Shown here piece by piece: positions 15,077-21,807 of a stretch of 55,259 bases of DNA; positions within the stretch are counted from its first letter, which is position 1, and the number at the start of each line of letters is the position of its first letter. The notes under the pieces are model-generated. The model worked only from the letters and a program-made list of their open reading frames with translations, did not search any database and had not been told where the DNA came from. The translations under genes were made by a program, and so were the position numbers. The stretch is from Oscillibacter sp. (GTDB taxonomy: Bacteria > Bacillota > Clostridia > Oscillospirales > Oscillospiraceae): positions 1 through 55,259 of the forward strand of contig JAAWGR010000011.1 of assembly GCA_022795445.1 (NCBI GenBank). The letters are read 5' to 3'.

Positions 15077-16465
15077 TTGAAGGAACCCAAATTCCGTATG
15101 CCTACGGCGTACACTATCCTGTTCCTGCTGATTATAGCTGTTGCTGTTTCCACCTGGCTGATTCCGGCGGGAGCGTATGATTATGCCGACGGCGTGCCAA
15201 TCGCCGGCACGTACCATGCCGCAGACCCGAACCCTCAGGGGGTCGGAGATGTGCTGAAAGCAGGTTTTTCCGGTTTTTATGACGCAGTGGATGTCTGTGT
15301 GTTTATCCTGATGGTTGGCGGCTTCTTGGGCGTGGTGATGAAGACCGGCGCAGTAGACGCAGGCGTCAGCAACATCATACGCCTTCTGGGCGGGCATGAA
15401 AAGTGGCTGATTCCCATTTTGATGCTCCTGTTTGGCCTGGGCGGCACCACCTATGGTATGTGGGAAGAAACTATGGCTTTCTATCCGCTGTTGATCCCGG
15501 TTTTTCTGGCGGCAGGCTATGACGCGGTAGTTGGCATTTCGGTTATCCTCCTGGGCGCAGGCGCAGGCGTGATCAGTTCTACGGTCAATCCCTTTGCAAC
15601 AGGCATCGCCGCAGGCTTTGCGGGAGTCTCTCTGGGAGAGGGCATTTTTCTCCGCGTAATTCAATGGATTGTGTTTGAGAGCGCAGCCATTTGGTTTGTG
15701 ATGGCCTATGCGGCCCGGGTGAAGAAGAATCCTGCGAAGTCGGTCGTAGGCGTTGGCGCAGGCAAGATTTCCGCGAATATGGAGGAAACCACAGAGTTTA
15801 CTGCACGGCGGAGAGTGATTATGGCGGTTTTTACCTTGGTCTTTCTGGTCATGGTTTACGGTGTCATTCCGTTTGATGAAATGGGCCTGCCTCTGCCGGT
15901 TTTAGGCTGGTGGTTCCCGGAGCTGAGCGCTTTGTTTTTGACAGGCGGCGTGATCGTGGGGCTGATCGACCGGATGCGGGAGGACGAGATTGCGGAGACG
16001 TTTGTTGCAGGCTGTGCAGACCTGTTAGGCGTAGCGTTGATTATTGGCATCAGCCGCGGCATTACGGTGCTGATGAATGACGGCGCGATTACAGACACCG
16101 TATTGCATTGGGGTGAGGATGCGCTGTCGAATACAGGGCCAATCAATTTTGTCTTGCTGGCGTATCTGATTTATATGCCCCTGACCATACTGATCCCCTC
16201 ATCTTCCGGTCTTGCAACGCTGTCTGTGCCGATTATGGCGCCGCTGGGCCGTTTTGCCGGGGTAGGGGGCGATTTGGTCGTGACGGCATTTCAGTCGGCC
16301 TCCGGATTGGTGAATCTTATCACCCCCACGGCTGCCGTGGTGATGGGCGCGTTAGCCCTGGGACATGTCCCGTATGACCGCTGGGTCAAGTATGTTTGGA
16401 AACTGATTTTGTATTTTTTCCTTTTGACGATGGTTTTCCTGATCATCGGTGTCCTGCTCGGATAA
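15077..16465 (+). CDS. YfcC-family (ArcD-like) amino-acid carrier
   Basis: A 462-residue membrane protein with about twelve helices. It begins PTAYTILFLLIIAVAVSTWLIPAGAY, the typical YfcC/COG1288 N-terminus, and contains GGTTYGMWEETMAFYPLLIP, VISSTVNPFATGIAAG, and PSSSGLATLSVPIMAPLG with LITPTAAVVMG near the end. YfcC-family proteins often replace ArcD in arginine deiminase operons, so arginine/ornithine exchange is the likely role; that substrate is inferred from context. The start is a TTG at 15077 behind GGGGAGGG, 18 bases after argF. A strong terminator follows. Confidence 0.88.
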   Translation: MKEPKFRMPTAYTILFLLIIAVAVSTWLIPAGAYDYADGVPIAGTYHAADPNPQGVGDVLKAGFSGFYDAVDVCVFILMVGGFLGVVMKTGAVDAGVSNIIRLLGGHEKWLIPILMLLFGLGGTTYGMWEETMAFYPLLIPVFLAAGYDAVVGISVILLGAGAGVISSTVNPFATGIAAGFAGVSLGEGIFLRVIQWIVFESAAIWFVMAYAARVKKNPAKSVVGVGAGKISANMEETTEFTARRRVIMAVFTLVFLVMVYGVIPFDEMGLPLPVLGWWFPELSALFLTGGVIVGLIDRMREDEIAETFVAGCADLLGVALIIGISRGITVLMNDGAITDTVLHWGEDALSNTGPINFVLLAYLIYMPLTILIPSSSGLATLSVPIMAPLGRFAGVGGDLVVTAFQSASGLVNLITPTAAVVMGALALGHVPYDRWVKYVWKLILYFFLLTMVFLIIGVLLG

Positions 16466-16469
16466 GCAG

Positions 16470-16499
16470 CGCGGCATGGCGTCAGCCATGCCGCGTTTT
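16470..16499 (+). terminator. Rho-independent terminator of the arc operon
   Basis: Eleven-base stem CGCGGCATGGC/GCCATGCCGCG with loop GTCA followed by TTTT. It sits just after the carrier stop codon. Confidence 0.88.
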
Positions 16500-16529
16500 C
16501 CTGCGCAGTATCTTTCCCTCTACGGGCGC

Positions 16530-16559
16530 AAAACGGGACCGCCCTTTCAGACGGTCCCG
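16530..16559 (-). terminator. Minus-strand terminator after the Dabb gene
   Basis: CGGGACCG (16534-16541) pairs with CGGTCCCG (16552-16559); read on the minus strand the stem is followed by TTTT (16530-16533). It faces the arc terminator between convergent operons. Confidence 0.75.
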
Positions 16560-16575
16560 CTCAAGTGCGTGCGGT

Positions 16576-16857
16576 TTAAAATTCGTAATCAACAGCTGCC
16601 CGGTCCTTCCGGATGGACTTGCAAAGCGCGGACACAGCCTGATGCCGGGGGTCCTTTTTGTAGGCTTCCAACGTTTCCAGGCTCTCGAACTCGCAGACGC
16701 ACACCGCGTCGTAGTTGTCATTCCCGACGCTGACCGCCACCTCGCTGCGCAGCAGCTGGGGCAGTACGCCTTGCAGGCCGCGGAGGCCATCCAGGAATTT
16801 TGCCTGCTCGGCCTCGGTGCCGGGCCGGAATTTCCACATGACAATATGACGGATCAT
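16576..16857 (-). CDS. Dabb (dimeric alpha-beta barrel) domain protein
   Basis: A 93-residue small protein starting MIRHIVMWKF, the typical opening of stress-responsive A/B barrel (Dabb) proteins, with NDNYDAVCVCEFESLETLEAY and a C-terminal Lys-Asp-Arg segment before the final strand. These form ferredoxin-like dimers; most have no known reaction. Its ATG overlaps the stop of the upstream aminotransferase gene by four bases (ATGA), so the two are translationally coupled and probably act together. A terminator follows. Confidence 0.9.
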   Translation of the reverse strand: MIRHIVMWKFRPGTEAEQAKFLDGLRGLQGVLPQLLRSEVAVSVGNDNYDAVCVCEFESLETLEAYKKDPRHQAVSALCKSIRKDRAAVDYEF

Positions 16858-18062
16858 CGTGCCGCCTCCTGTTTCTGGTTGTATGCCGCAATTCCCAAGC
16901 CCAGCAGCTCGATGGAGCGCCGCAGATCGTCCGGGTTGGTGACGTAAGCGATCCGGATCTCGCTGCGGCCCAGGCCTGGGGTTGCATAAAAGCCCTCGCC
17001 GGGGGCGTACATCACCGTTTCACCGTTATCCTCAAATTCTTTCAAGAGGAAGGATTGCAGCTTGTCGGCGTCGTCCACTGGCAGGGTGGCCATGAGGTAG
17101 AACGCGCCCTCGGGGGTGCTGAACTGTACGCCGGGAAGCTTTGACAGGCTTTCCACCACCACATCCCGGCGGCGGCGGTATTCCTCCCGCACCTTAGCGC
17201 AGTATTCGGGGGTCATCGCCTGGTAGAGCGCCGCCGCGCCAAACTGGTCCAAGGTTGCGGCGCAGAGCCGTCCCTGGCAGATTTTCAGCGCATGGGAGAT
17301 CAGTTCCCGGTTGCGGGAGATCAGCGCGCCAACCCGTGCGCCGCAGGAGGAGAAGCGTTTCGAAACGGAATCGATGACTACGACGTTTTCCGCCGCGTCG
17401 GCAAATTCCAGCATCGAGCTGAGGGCTTCGCCGCTGTAGATAATTTCCCGGTACACTTCGTCGCTAACAAGGAATAGGTCATGCTCCTTGGCGATGTCCA
17501 CTAAGACTTGCTTTTCAGCGTTGGTCAGCACGGTACCGGTAGGATTGCCGGGGTTGGTGACCAGGATTGCCCGGGTATGTTCGTTGATCAACGGCTCGAT
17601 CTTTTCCCTGGAGGCATAGCGGTAGCCCTCGCCGGGCACGGTGGGGATTGGGCGGACGCGTCCGCTGGAGACGTTGATGAACGTGGTGTAATTAGGGTAA
17701 AAAGGTTCTGGGACAAGGATTTCATCGCCCTCCTCCAGGATACAGGCCATAACCGCCTGCAAAGCTTCGCTGCCGCCGACGGTAACAAGGATATCCTCTG
17801 TGGAGAGGGGGATTCCGATATTCTGGTAATACATTTGGATTGCCTGCAGCAGCACCTCCACGCCCGGGGAAGGGGAGTAGGCCAGGACGGCGCTGCCGAA
17901 ATTCCGCACGGCATCGAAGAACGCCGGGGGGGTTGGGATGTCCGGCTGCCCAATATTCAAGTGATGGACTCGGCGGCCCTTAGCCTCTGCCGCAACCACA
18001 TATGGATGGAACTTGCGGATGGGCGAGAGGGAACACGCTTCAATATGTTTGGAAAATTTCAT
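16854..18062 (-). CDS. Class I PLP-dependent aminotransferase
   Basis: A 402-residue fold-type I aminotransferase (aspartate/alanine type). It shows HHLNIGQPDIPTPP, TVGGSEALQAVMACIL, VTNPGNPTGTVL with the conserved Asn and the PLP-linked Lys in DSVSKRFSSCGARVG, then RSEIRIAYV near the C-terminus with the carboxylate-binding Arg. The substrate cannot be set from sequence. I start at the ATG at 18062, eight bases after AGGAGG; an upstream frame from 18095 has no ribosome site. A promoter is visible upstream. Its stop overlaps the Dabb gene start. Confidence 0.93.
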   Translation of the reverse strand: MKFSKHIEACSLSPIRKFHPYVVAAEAKGRRVHHLNIGQPDIPTPPAFFDAVRNFGSAVLAYSPSPGVEVLLQAIQMYYQNIGIPLSTEDILVTVGGSEALQAVMACILEEGDEILVPEPFYPNYTTFINVSSGRVRPIPTVPGEGYRYASREKIEPLINEHTRAILVTNPGNPTGTVLTNAEKQVLVDIAKEHDLFLVSDEVYREIIYSGEALSSMLEFADAAENVVVIDSVSKRFSSCGARVGALISRNRELISHALKICQGRLCAATLDQFGAAALYQAMTPEYCAKVREEYRRRRDVVVESLSKLPGVQFSTPEGAFYLMATLPVDDADKLQSFLLKEFEDNGETVMYAPGEGFYATPGLGRSEIRIAYVTNPDDLRRSIELLGLGIAAYNQKQEAAR

Positions 18063-18138
18063 CCAATCTTCCTCCTGATATGCGAAGCCTAGCAAAAAGT
18101 GCGAATGTTTTCCAGTCCCAAATCACGGACATTTAATT

Positions 18139-18166
18139 ATTGTAGCATATTAAAGATATCTGTCAA
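18139..18166 (-). promoter_or_regulatory. Promoter of the aminotransferase-Dabb operon
   Basis: On the minus strand, TTGACA (18166-18161), a 16-base spacer ending in TGC, and TACAAT (18144-18139) form an extended -10 sigma-A promoter about 75 bases before the start codon. The region 18167-18224 to its right holds no clear terminator for the BI-1 gene. Confidence 0.75.
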
Positions 18167-18224
18167 CACTTTTTGCAAGGAATTGGAGGAAACGGCAGGA
18201 AACGAAAACAACACAGCCGTTTTT

Positions 18225-18911
18225 TCAGCGTTTGTTCTTACCCAGGAAGCGCAGGAGGTACAGGAATAGGTTGATGAAATCCAGGTACAGCTGCAAAGCG
18301 GAAATGATAGACGCCCGTTCCAGCATCGCTTGGTCGCCCTGGAAGGCCTGATAATAAGCTTGGATTTTCTGGGTATCATAGGCAGTAAAGCCCATAAAGA
18401 CGGCGATCCCAACCAGGCAGACCACCCGGTCCATCATCCCAAGGGGCAGGAACAGGGACAGGATTCCAAAAAGGATCAGGAACACCAGCCCGCCGATGAG
18501 GATGGGGCGCAGGCGGGAGAGGTCGGTTTTGGTGAAGTAGCCATAGAGGGCCATACCGCCGAAATAGACGGCCGTCATGGCAAAAACCAGGACCAGACTG
18601 GTCATGCTGAAGATCAGGAAGTAGGCGGAGAAGACGACGCCGTTCAGGACCGCGTAGGCGAAGAACAGGGCACGGGCGGTCCCTGGCCGCAGATGCTGCA
18701 AGCGGGCCGAGAGGAACAACACGACAGCCAGCTCTGCAATCAGCAGAAGGATATGGAAGTAAGGGATTGCGAAGACGTAAAAAATCGCCCCAGTCATATA
18801 GCCGCCGATGGCAACGGCAAAGGTGGCCAGCAGGCCCAGGAACATCCAGGTAAAGGTTTTGACGGTGTAGGAACTGAGGGATTCCTGCATTTGCAGATCA
18901 TTTTCCCACAT
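18225..18911 (-). CDS. Bax inhibitor-1/YccA-family membrane protein
   Basis: A 228-residue integral membrane protein with seven predicted helices. It has the family N-terminus (SYTVKTFTWMFLGLLATFAV), the central NGVVFSAYFLIF, and the C-terminal GFTAYDTQKIQ followed by SALQLYLDFINLFLYLLRFLG, which hold the conserved Asp pair that acts as a pH-sensing gate in the Bacillus homologue BsYetJ, a proton-sensitive calcium leak. The ATG at 18911 follows AAGGAGGT. A consensus-like promoter precedes it. It is not obviously linked to the flanking aminotransferases. Confidence 0.93.
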   Translation of the reverse strand: MWENDLQMQESLSSYTVKTFTWMFLGLLATFAVAIGGYMTGAIFYVFAIPYFHILLLIAELAVVLFLSARLQHLRPGTARALFFAYAVLNGVVFSAYFLIFSMTSLVLVFAMTAVYFGGMALYGYFTKTDLSRLRPILIGGLVFLILFGILSLFLPLGMMDRVVCLVGIAVFMGFTAYDTQKIQAYYQAFQGDQAMLERASIISALQLYLDFINLFLYLLRFLGKNKR

Positions 18912-18962
18912 AATAAAAGACCTCCTTACATTCCGGCGCGTACCGCCGGGAAATTTACTTTT

Positions 18963-18991
18963 ATAATAGCACAAGATTTCCTCTTTGTCCA
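18963..18991 (-). promoter_or_regulatory. Promoter of the BI-1 gene
   Basis: Minus-strand TGGACA (18991-18986), 17-base spacer, TATTAT (18968-18963). It begins four bases after the end of the neighbouring aminotransferase gene, giving BI-1 its own promoter. Confidence 0.65.
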
Positions 18992-18995
18992 GGGC

Positions 18996-20132
18996 TTACA
19001 GCGTTTTCAGGAACCGTTCGACCCGTTCCAAGCCCTGGTTCAAATCCTCATCCGAATAGCAGTAGGACAAGCGCATAAAGCCTTCTGTGCGGAAGTATAT
19101 GCCTGGGACCAAGCCCACGAGACCTTCTTTCAGCAATTTCTCGCAGAAAGACAGGGAATCCAAGCCGCAGCTTGGAACGCGGGCAAACAGATAAAATGCG
19201 CCCTCCGGTTTTTGCGCCTCCAATCCCATCGCCTGTATGCGCTGGCAGACCAGGTTCCGCCGTTTCCGGAACCGCTCCACCATAGGAGCAGTATCGGTTT
19301 CCAGCGCTGCGGCGCAGGCGGGCTGGATAAAGGCCGGAGCTGAGGCAACGGCATATTGATGAAAGACCTGCATCCGCTGTTTGATAGGGGCGTCCGCGAG
19401 GCAGTAGCCCGCCCGCCAGCCGGTCATGGCATAGGGCTTGGAAAAGCTTTGGATGACGATAATCCGGTCCCGCATATCCGGATATTCGGCAAAGCTGTGA
19501 TAACAGTCTGTATAAACCAGCGTCCGGTATACGTCGTCACACAAGACGAAAATGGGCTTGTCCTGGAGAACGCTGTGAATGGCGTCCAAGGTTTCTTTTG
19601 TGTAGATGCAGCCGGTGGGGTTATTGGGCGAGTTGAGCACCAGCGCCTTGGTCTTTGGCGTGACAGCAGCCTTCAGCCGCTCGGGGTCGACCTGAAAGCC
19701 GTTCTCCTCCGTCGGCAGCAGTACTGGCACACCGCGGCACAATTGTGTGACCGCCTCATAAAGACTGTATGCCGGGGTGGGGATAATCACCTCATCGCCG
19801 GGGTTCAGGATGGTGGAAAACGCGATGAAAAGCCCTTCGGTCGCGCCGATGGTAAGGATGATCTCATCAGGGGCGTAGTGCAGGCCGTGGGTCTGTTCCT
19901 CAAACTTCGAGACGGCTTCCAGAAGGTATGGATAGCCGTTGTTTGGAGGATAATGGGTCATATTTGCGTCCAGCGCAGCTTTCGCAGCCTCTTTGACCGC
20001 CTCTGGGGTGTTCTGGTCCGGTTCGCCGATGGTGAGGGAACAGGCTCCCGGCGTATTCCGCACCAACGCGGTAAAACGCCGGATGCCGGAGAGCTGTACA
20101 CCCTGTACGGCGCTGTTTAGCACAAATTCCAT
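18996..20132 (-). CDS. Class I PLP-dependent aminotransferase (PatA/AraT-like)
   Basis: A 378-residue aminotransferase with CSLTIGEPDQNTPEAV, TIGATEGLFIAFSTILNPGD, VLNSPNNPTGCIY and the PLP Lys in IQSFSKPYAMTGWRAGY, and a C-terminal MRLSYCYSDE holding the substrate-carboxylate Arg. The SFSKPYAMTGWR pattern is that of aspartate/aromatic aminotransferases and N-acetyl-diaminopimelate aminotransferase (PatA). The start at 20132 follows AAAGGAG; a longer frame from 20159 lacks a site. Upstream on the same strand is a tiny frame with its own strong ribosome site and two palindromes, a possible control region. It differs clearly from the other aminotransferase in the window. Confidence 0.92.
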   Translation of the reverse strand: MEFVLNSAVQGVQLSGIRRFTALVRNTPGACSLTIGEPDQNTPEAVKEAAKAALDANMTHYPPNNGYPYLLEAVSKFEEQTHGLHYAPDEIILTIGATEGLFIAFSTILNPGDEVIIPTPAYSLYEAVTQLCRGVPVLLPTEENGFQVDPERLKAAVTPKTKALVLNSPNNPTGCIYTKETLDAIHSVLQDKPIFVLCDDVYRTLVYTDCYHSFAEYPDMRDRIIVIQSFSKPYAMTGWRAGYCLADAPIKQRMQVFHQYAVASAPAFIQPACAAALETDTAPMVERFRKRRNLVCQRIQAMGLEAQKPEGAFYLFARVPSCGLDSLSFCEKLLKEGLVGLVPGIYFRTEGFMRLSYCYSDEDLNQGLERVERFLKTL

Positions 20133-20198
20133 CCAGAATGCTCCTTTCCTCTCCCACAATGCTCCGCGGGGAACGCCGCTCCTGCGGCGTCCTGGGGC

Positions 20199-20264
20199 TC
20201 AGCGGTCGCTGGGAATCCAGCAGTCCTGAAAAATCAGGTCGTCAATATCGTCCATTCTGCCCAC
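20199..20264 (-). CDS. Possible 21-residue acidic small protein or leader peptide
   Basis: A short frame reading MGRMDDIDDLIFQDCWIPSDR begins at a GTG (20264) six bases after AAAGGAGG. An ATG at 20270 touches the ribosome site and an ATG at 20255 is further away. It ends at TGA 66 bases before the aminotransferase start. Ribosome site strength and the operator-like palindromes upstream argue that it is translated; whether it acts as a leader or a free peptide is unknown. Confidence 0.4.
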   Translation of the reverse strand: MGRMDDIDDLIFQDCWIPSDR

Positions 20265-20283
20265 GCCCATCCTCCTTTATCCG

Positions 20284-20328
20284 ATAGACTATTGATCAGT
20301 CTATGCGCGGGGATGCAAAATATTGCAT
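20284..20328. promoter_or_regulatory. Pair of palindromes before the small frame and aminotransferase
   Basis: ATAGACT-N7-AGTCTAT (20284-20304) and ATGCAA-AATA-TTGCAT (20313-20328) are perfect inverted repeats 8 bases apart, upstream of the minus-strand small frame. They look like binding sites for dimeric repressors. No regulator gene is adjacent. Confidence 0.45.
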
Positions 20329-20385
20329 GGACTTTTTCCTTCACAAGTGGAAATTTACCGTATTTTTTGTAAAATCACGTCACTT

Positions 20386-21543
20386 TTAATACCGGCTGTA
20401 TACCGTTGTCAGCTTATCGTCAATGAACTCTGACAGGTTTCCCCACCGCGTCCAGCGCAATTTCCCCTGGGCACGGAATTCGCAGGCTGTATAATCCTTG
20501 CTCTCCGGGTCAACGCTGGTCAGGATTACAATCCGTTCAGAATCGCCGGATTTGATATGGATTAGATCCCCTGCCTTCAACGTGCGCCATGTCCAATACT
20601 GCTTGACCTCAGCGTCCTCCCCAAACAGGTAATCGCTGACCGCCATTCCAAACGCCAGGCAGCCCGAGCCGCTGCCCAGCTTAGGGGAACGGTAATCATA
20701 GCGCGGGTCCCTGCTCCAAACCATCTCATCCGGACACACCGCTTTCACCACCGCCAGAAGCTCCTGCAAGTTCTCCTCGGTGATCTCCTTCCCATTCGAG
20801 AGGCAGCTGCCGTCCTTGTGAAGAGGCGTGTCCGCATTGATCCGGCTCATCATCTTCTGCACCGTCTCGCCCCCCTGCAAACCGAAAACCGGAGCGCCGG
20901 CGGCTTCCGCCAATTCCGCAGGGATATCCCGCAGAAGGTCCTGCAGCCGGGCCAGGACGACGCAAGCCTGGGCCCGGGTCACAGTCGCGTTTCCGTTAAA
21001 ACGCCCGTCGGTCTGGCCCCGCATCAGGTTCACCGTATAGCACGCCACGACGGCTTCCCGATAGCGGATCGGGATGCCGCCCCAATCATCGAGGGCATTC
21101 TTGGCAGTCTCCTGCGCCTCCGTATCGACGGCGGCCCTGCCGTCCAGCAGACAGTACAGCATCTGCGCCATATCATAACGGGCAAGGGGCCGGTTGACAA
21201 AATCGCCCCAAGCTTCCCCGTTGGCTTGGTAAGCCGTCTCCAGGCTGGTGCCTGCCAGGGCCGGGAGGCAGGCGTTCAGGGCGCGGGTCTGCCGGGAAAG
21301 TTCCTCCGGTTCTTCCGCCAGCGCGTCCGCCAGGACAGAACGGGATAAAAAGGCGCAGAACTGGGCGGCCGTCACCTGGCTGTCCGGGTGGAAAGAGCCG
21401 TCCGCGTAGCCGGTAACGACGCCCTCCGCCGCTGCTTTCTCAATGGGAGCGAAAGCCCAATGGTCGCTGGACACATCCGAAAAAATGGATTCTGCGGCCA
21501 GGGCGGTGAGCGTCAGGCAGCAGAGCGCCAACAGGAAAAGCAA
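20386..21543 (-). CDS. SLH-domain surface protein with degenerate C-terminal peptidase-like domain
   Basis: An exported protein of about 385 residues. A hydrophobic signal segment (LLFLLALCCLTLTALA) is followed by an SLH repeat (FSDVSSDHWAFAPIEKAAAE with GYADGSFHP), a diverged second and a third (MRGQTDGRFNGNATVTRAQA) that would anchor it to the wall. The last 100 or so residues (SGCLAFGMAVSDYLFG, later GDLIHI and RIVILTS) resemble papain-fold wall enzymes, but the usual His after the GD strand looks replaced. The true start is unclear. No ATG or GTG is in frame; an ATT at 21564 follows AAGGAG. A GTG at 21556 would fit only if the six-T run at 21547-21552 lost one base. A -10-like TATGAT lies at 21594-21589 (minus). 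Confidence 0.72.
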   Translation of the reverse strand: MLFLLALCCLTLTALAAESIFSDVSSDHWAFAPIEKAAAEGVVTGYADGSFHPDSQVTAAQFCAFLSRSVLADALAEEPEELSRQTRALNACLPALAGTSLETAYQANGEAWGDFVNRPLARYDMAQMLYCLLDGRAAVDTEAQETAKNALDDWGGIPIRYREAVVACYTVNLMRGQTDGRFNGNATVTRAQACVVLARLQDLLRDIPAELAEAAGAPVFGLQGGETVQKMMSRINADTPLHKDGSCLSNGKEITEENLQELLAVVKAVCPDEMVWSRDPRYDYRSPKLGSGSGCLAFGMAVSDYLFGEDAEVKQYWTWRTLKAGDLIHIKSGDSERIVILTSVDPESKDYTACEFRAQGKLRWTRWGNLSEFIDDKLTTVYSRY

Positions 21544-21766
21544 TCCTTTTTTCCACGCAGTAATGATCTCCTTTTATGATTTTGCCATATCATAGCACAA
21601 TCCTGGGAAAACCACAAGAGCCGCTTTTTAGTCCGGGATCATTCCGGGTAAAGCGCACGCCGTTCGGGCATCTGCAAACGCTCCGCGCCGCAGGCGTCCC
21701 CACACTGCGCCGGAATGCAATGAAAAACAAGGGCTTTACCTCTTTTGCATTTTCTGTTATACTATT

Positions 21767-21781
21767 ATGAATTATATTCAT
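21767..21781. promoter_or_regulatory. Palindrome in the recJ upstream region
   Basis: ATGAAT-TAT-ATTCAT is a perfect palindrome 26 bases before the recJ start codon, just after TATACT (21758-21763), a likely -10 box. It resembles an ArgR half-site pair but with one base too few between arms. The rest of 21595-21757 shows no feature. Confidence 0.4.
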
Positions 21782-21807
21782 CTTGTGGTGCGAGGAGGGT
21801 CATCTTT

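Noticed and set aside
14132-15664. A 510-codon minus-strand open frame across argF and the carrier gene
   Set aside because: Both plus-strand genes are unmistakable; this is their shadow.
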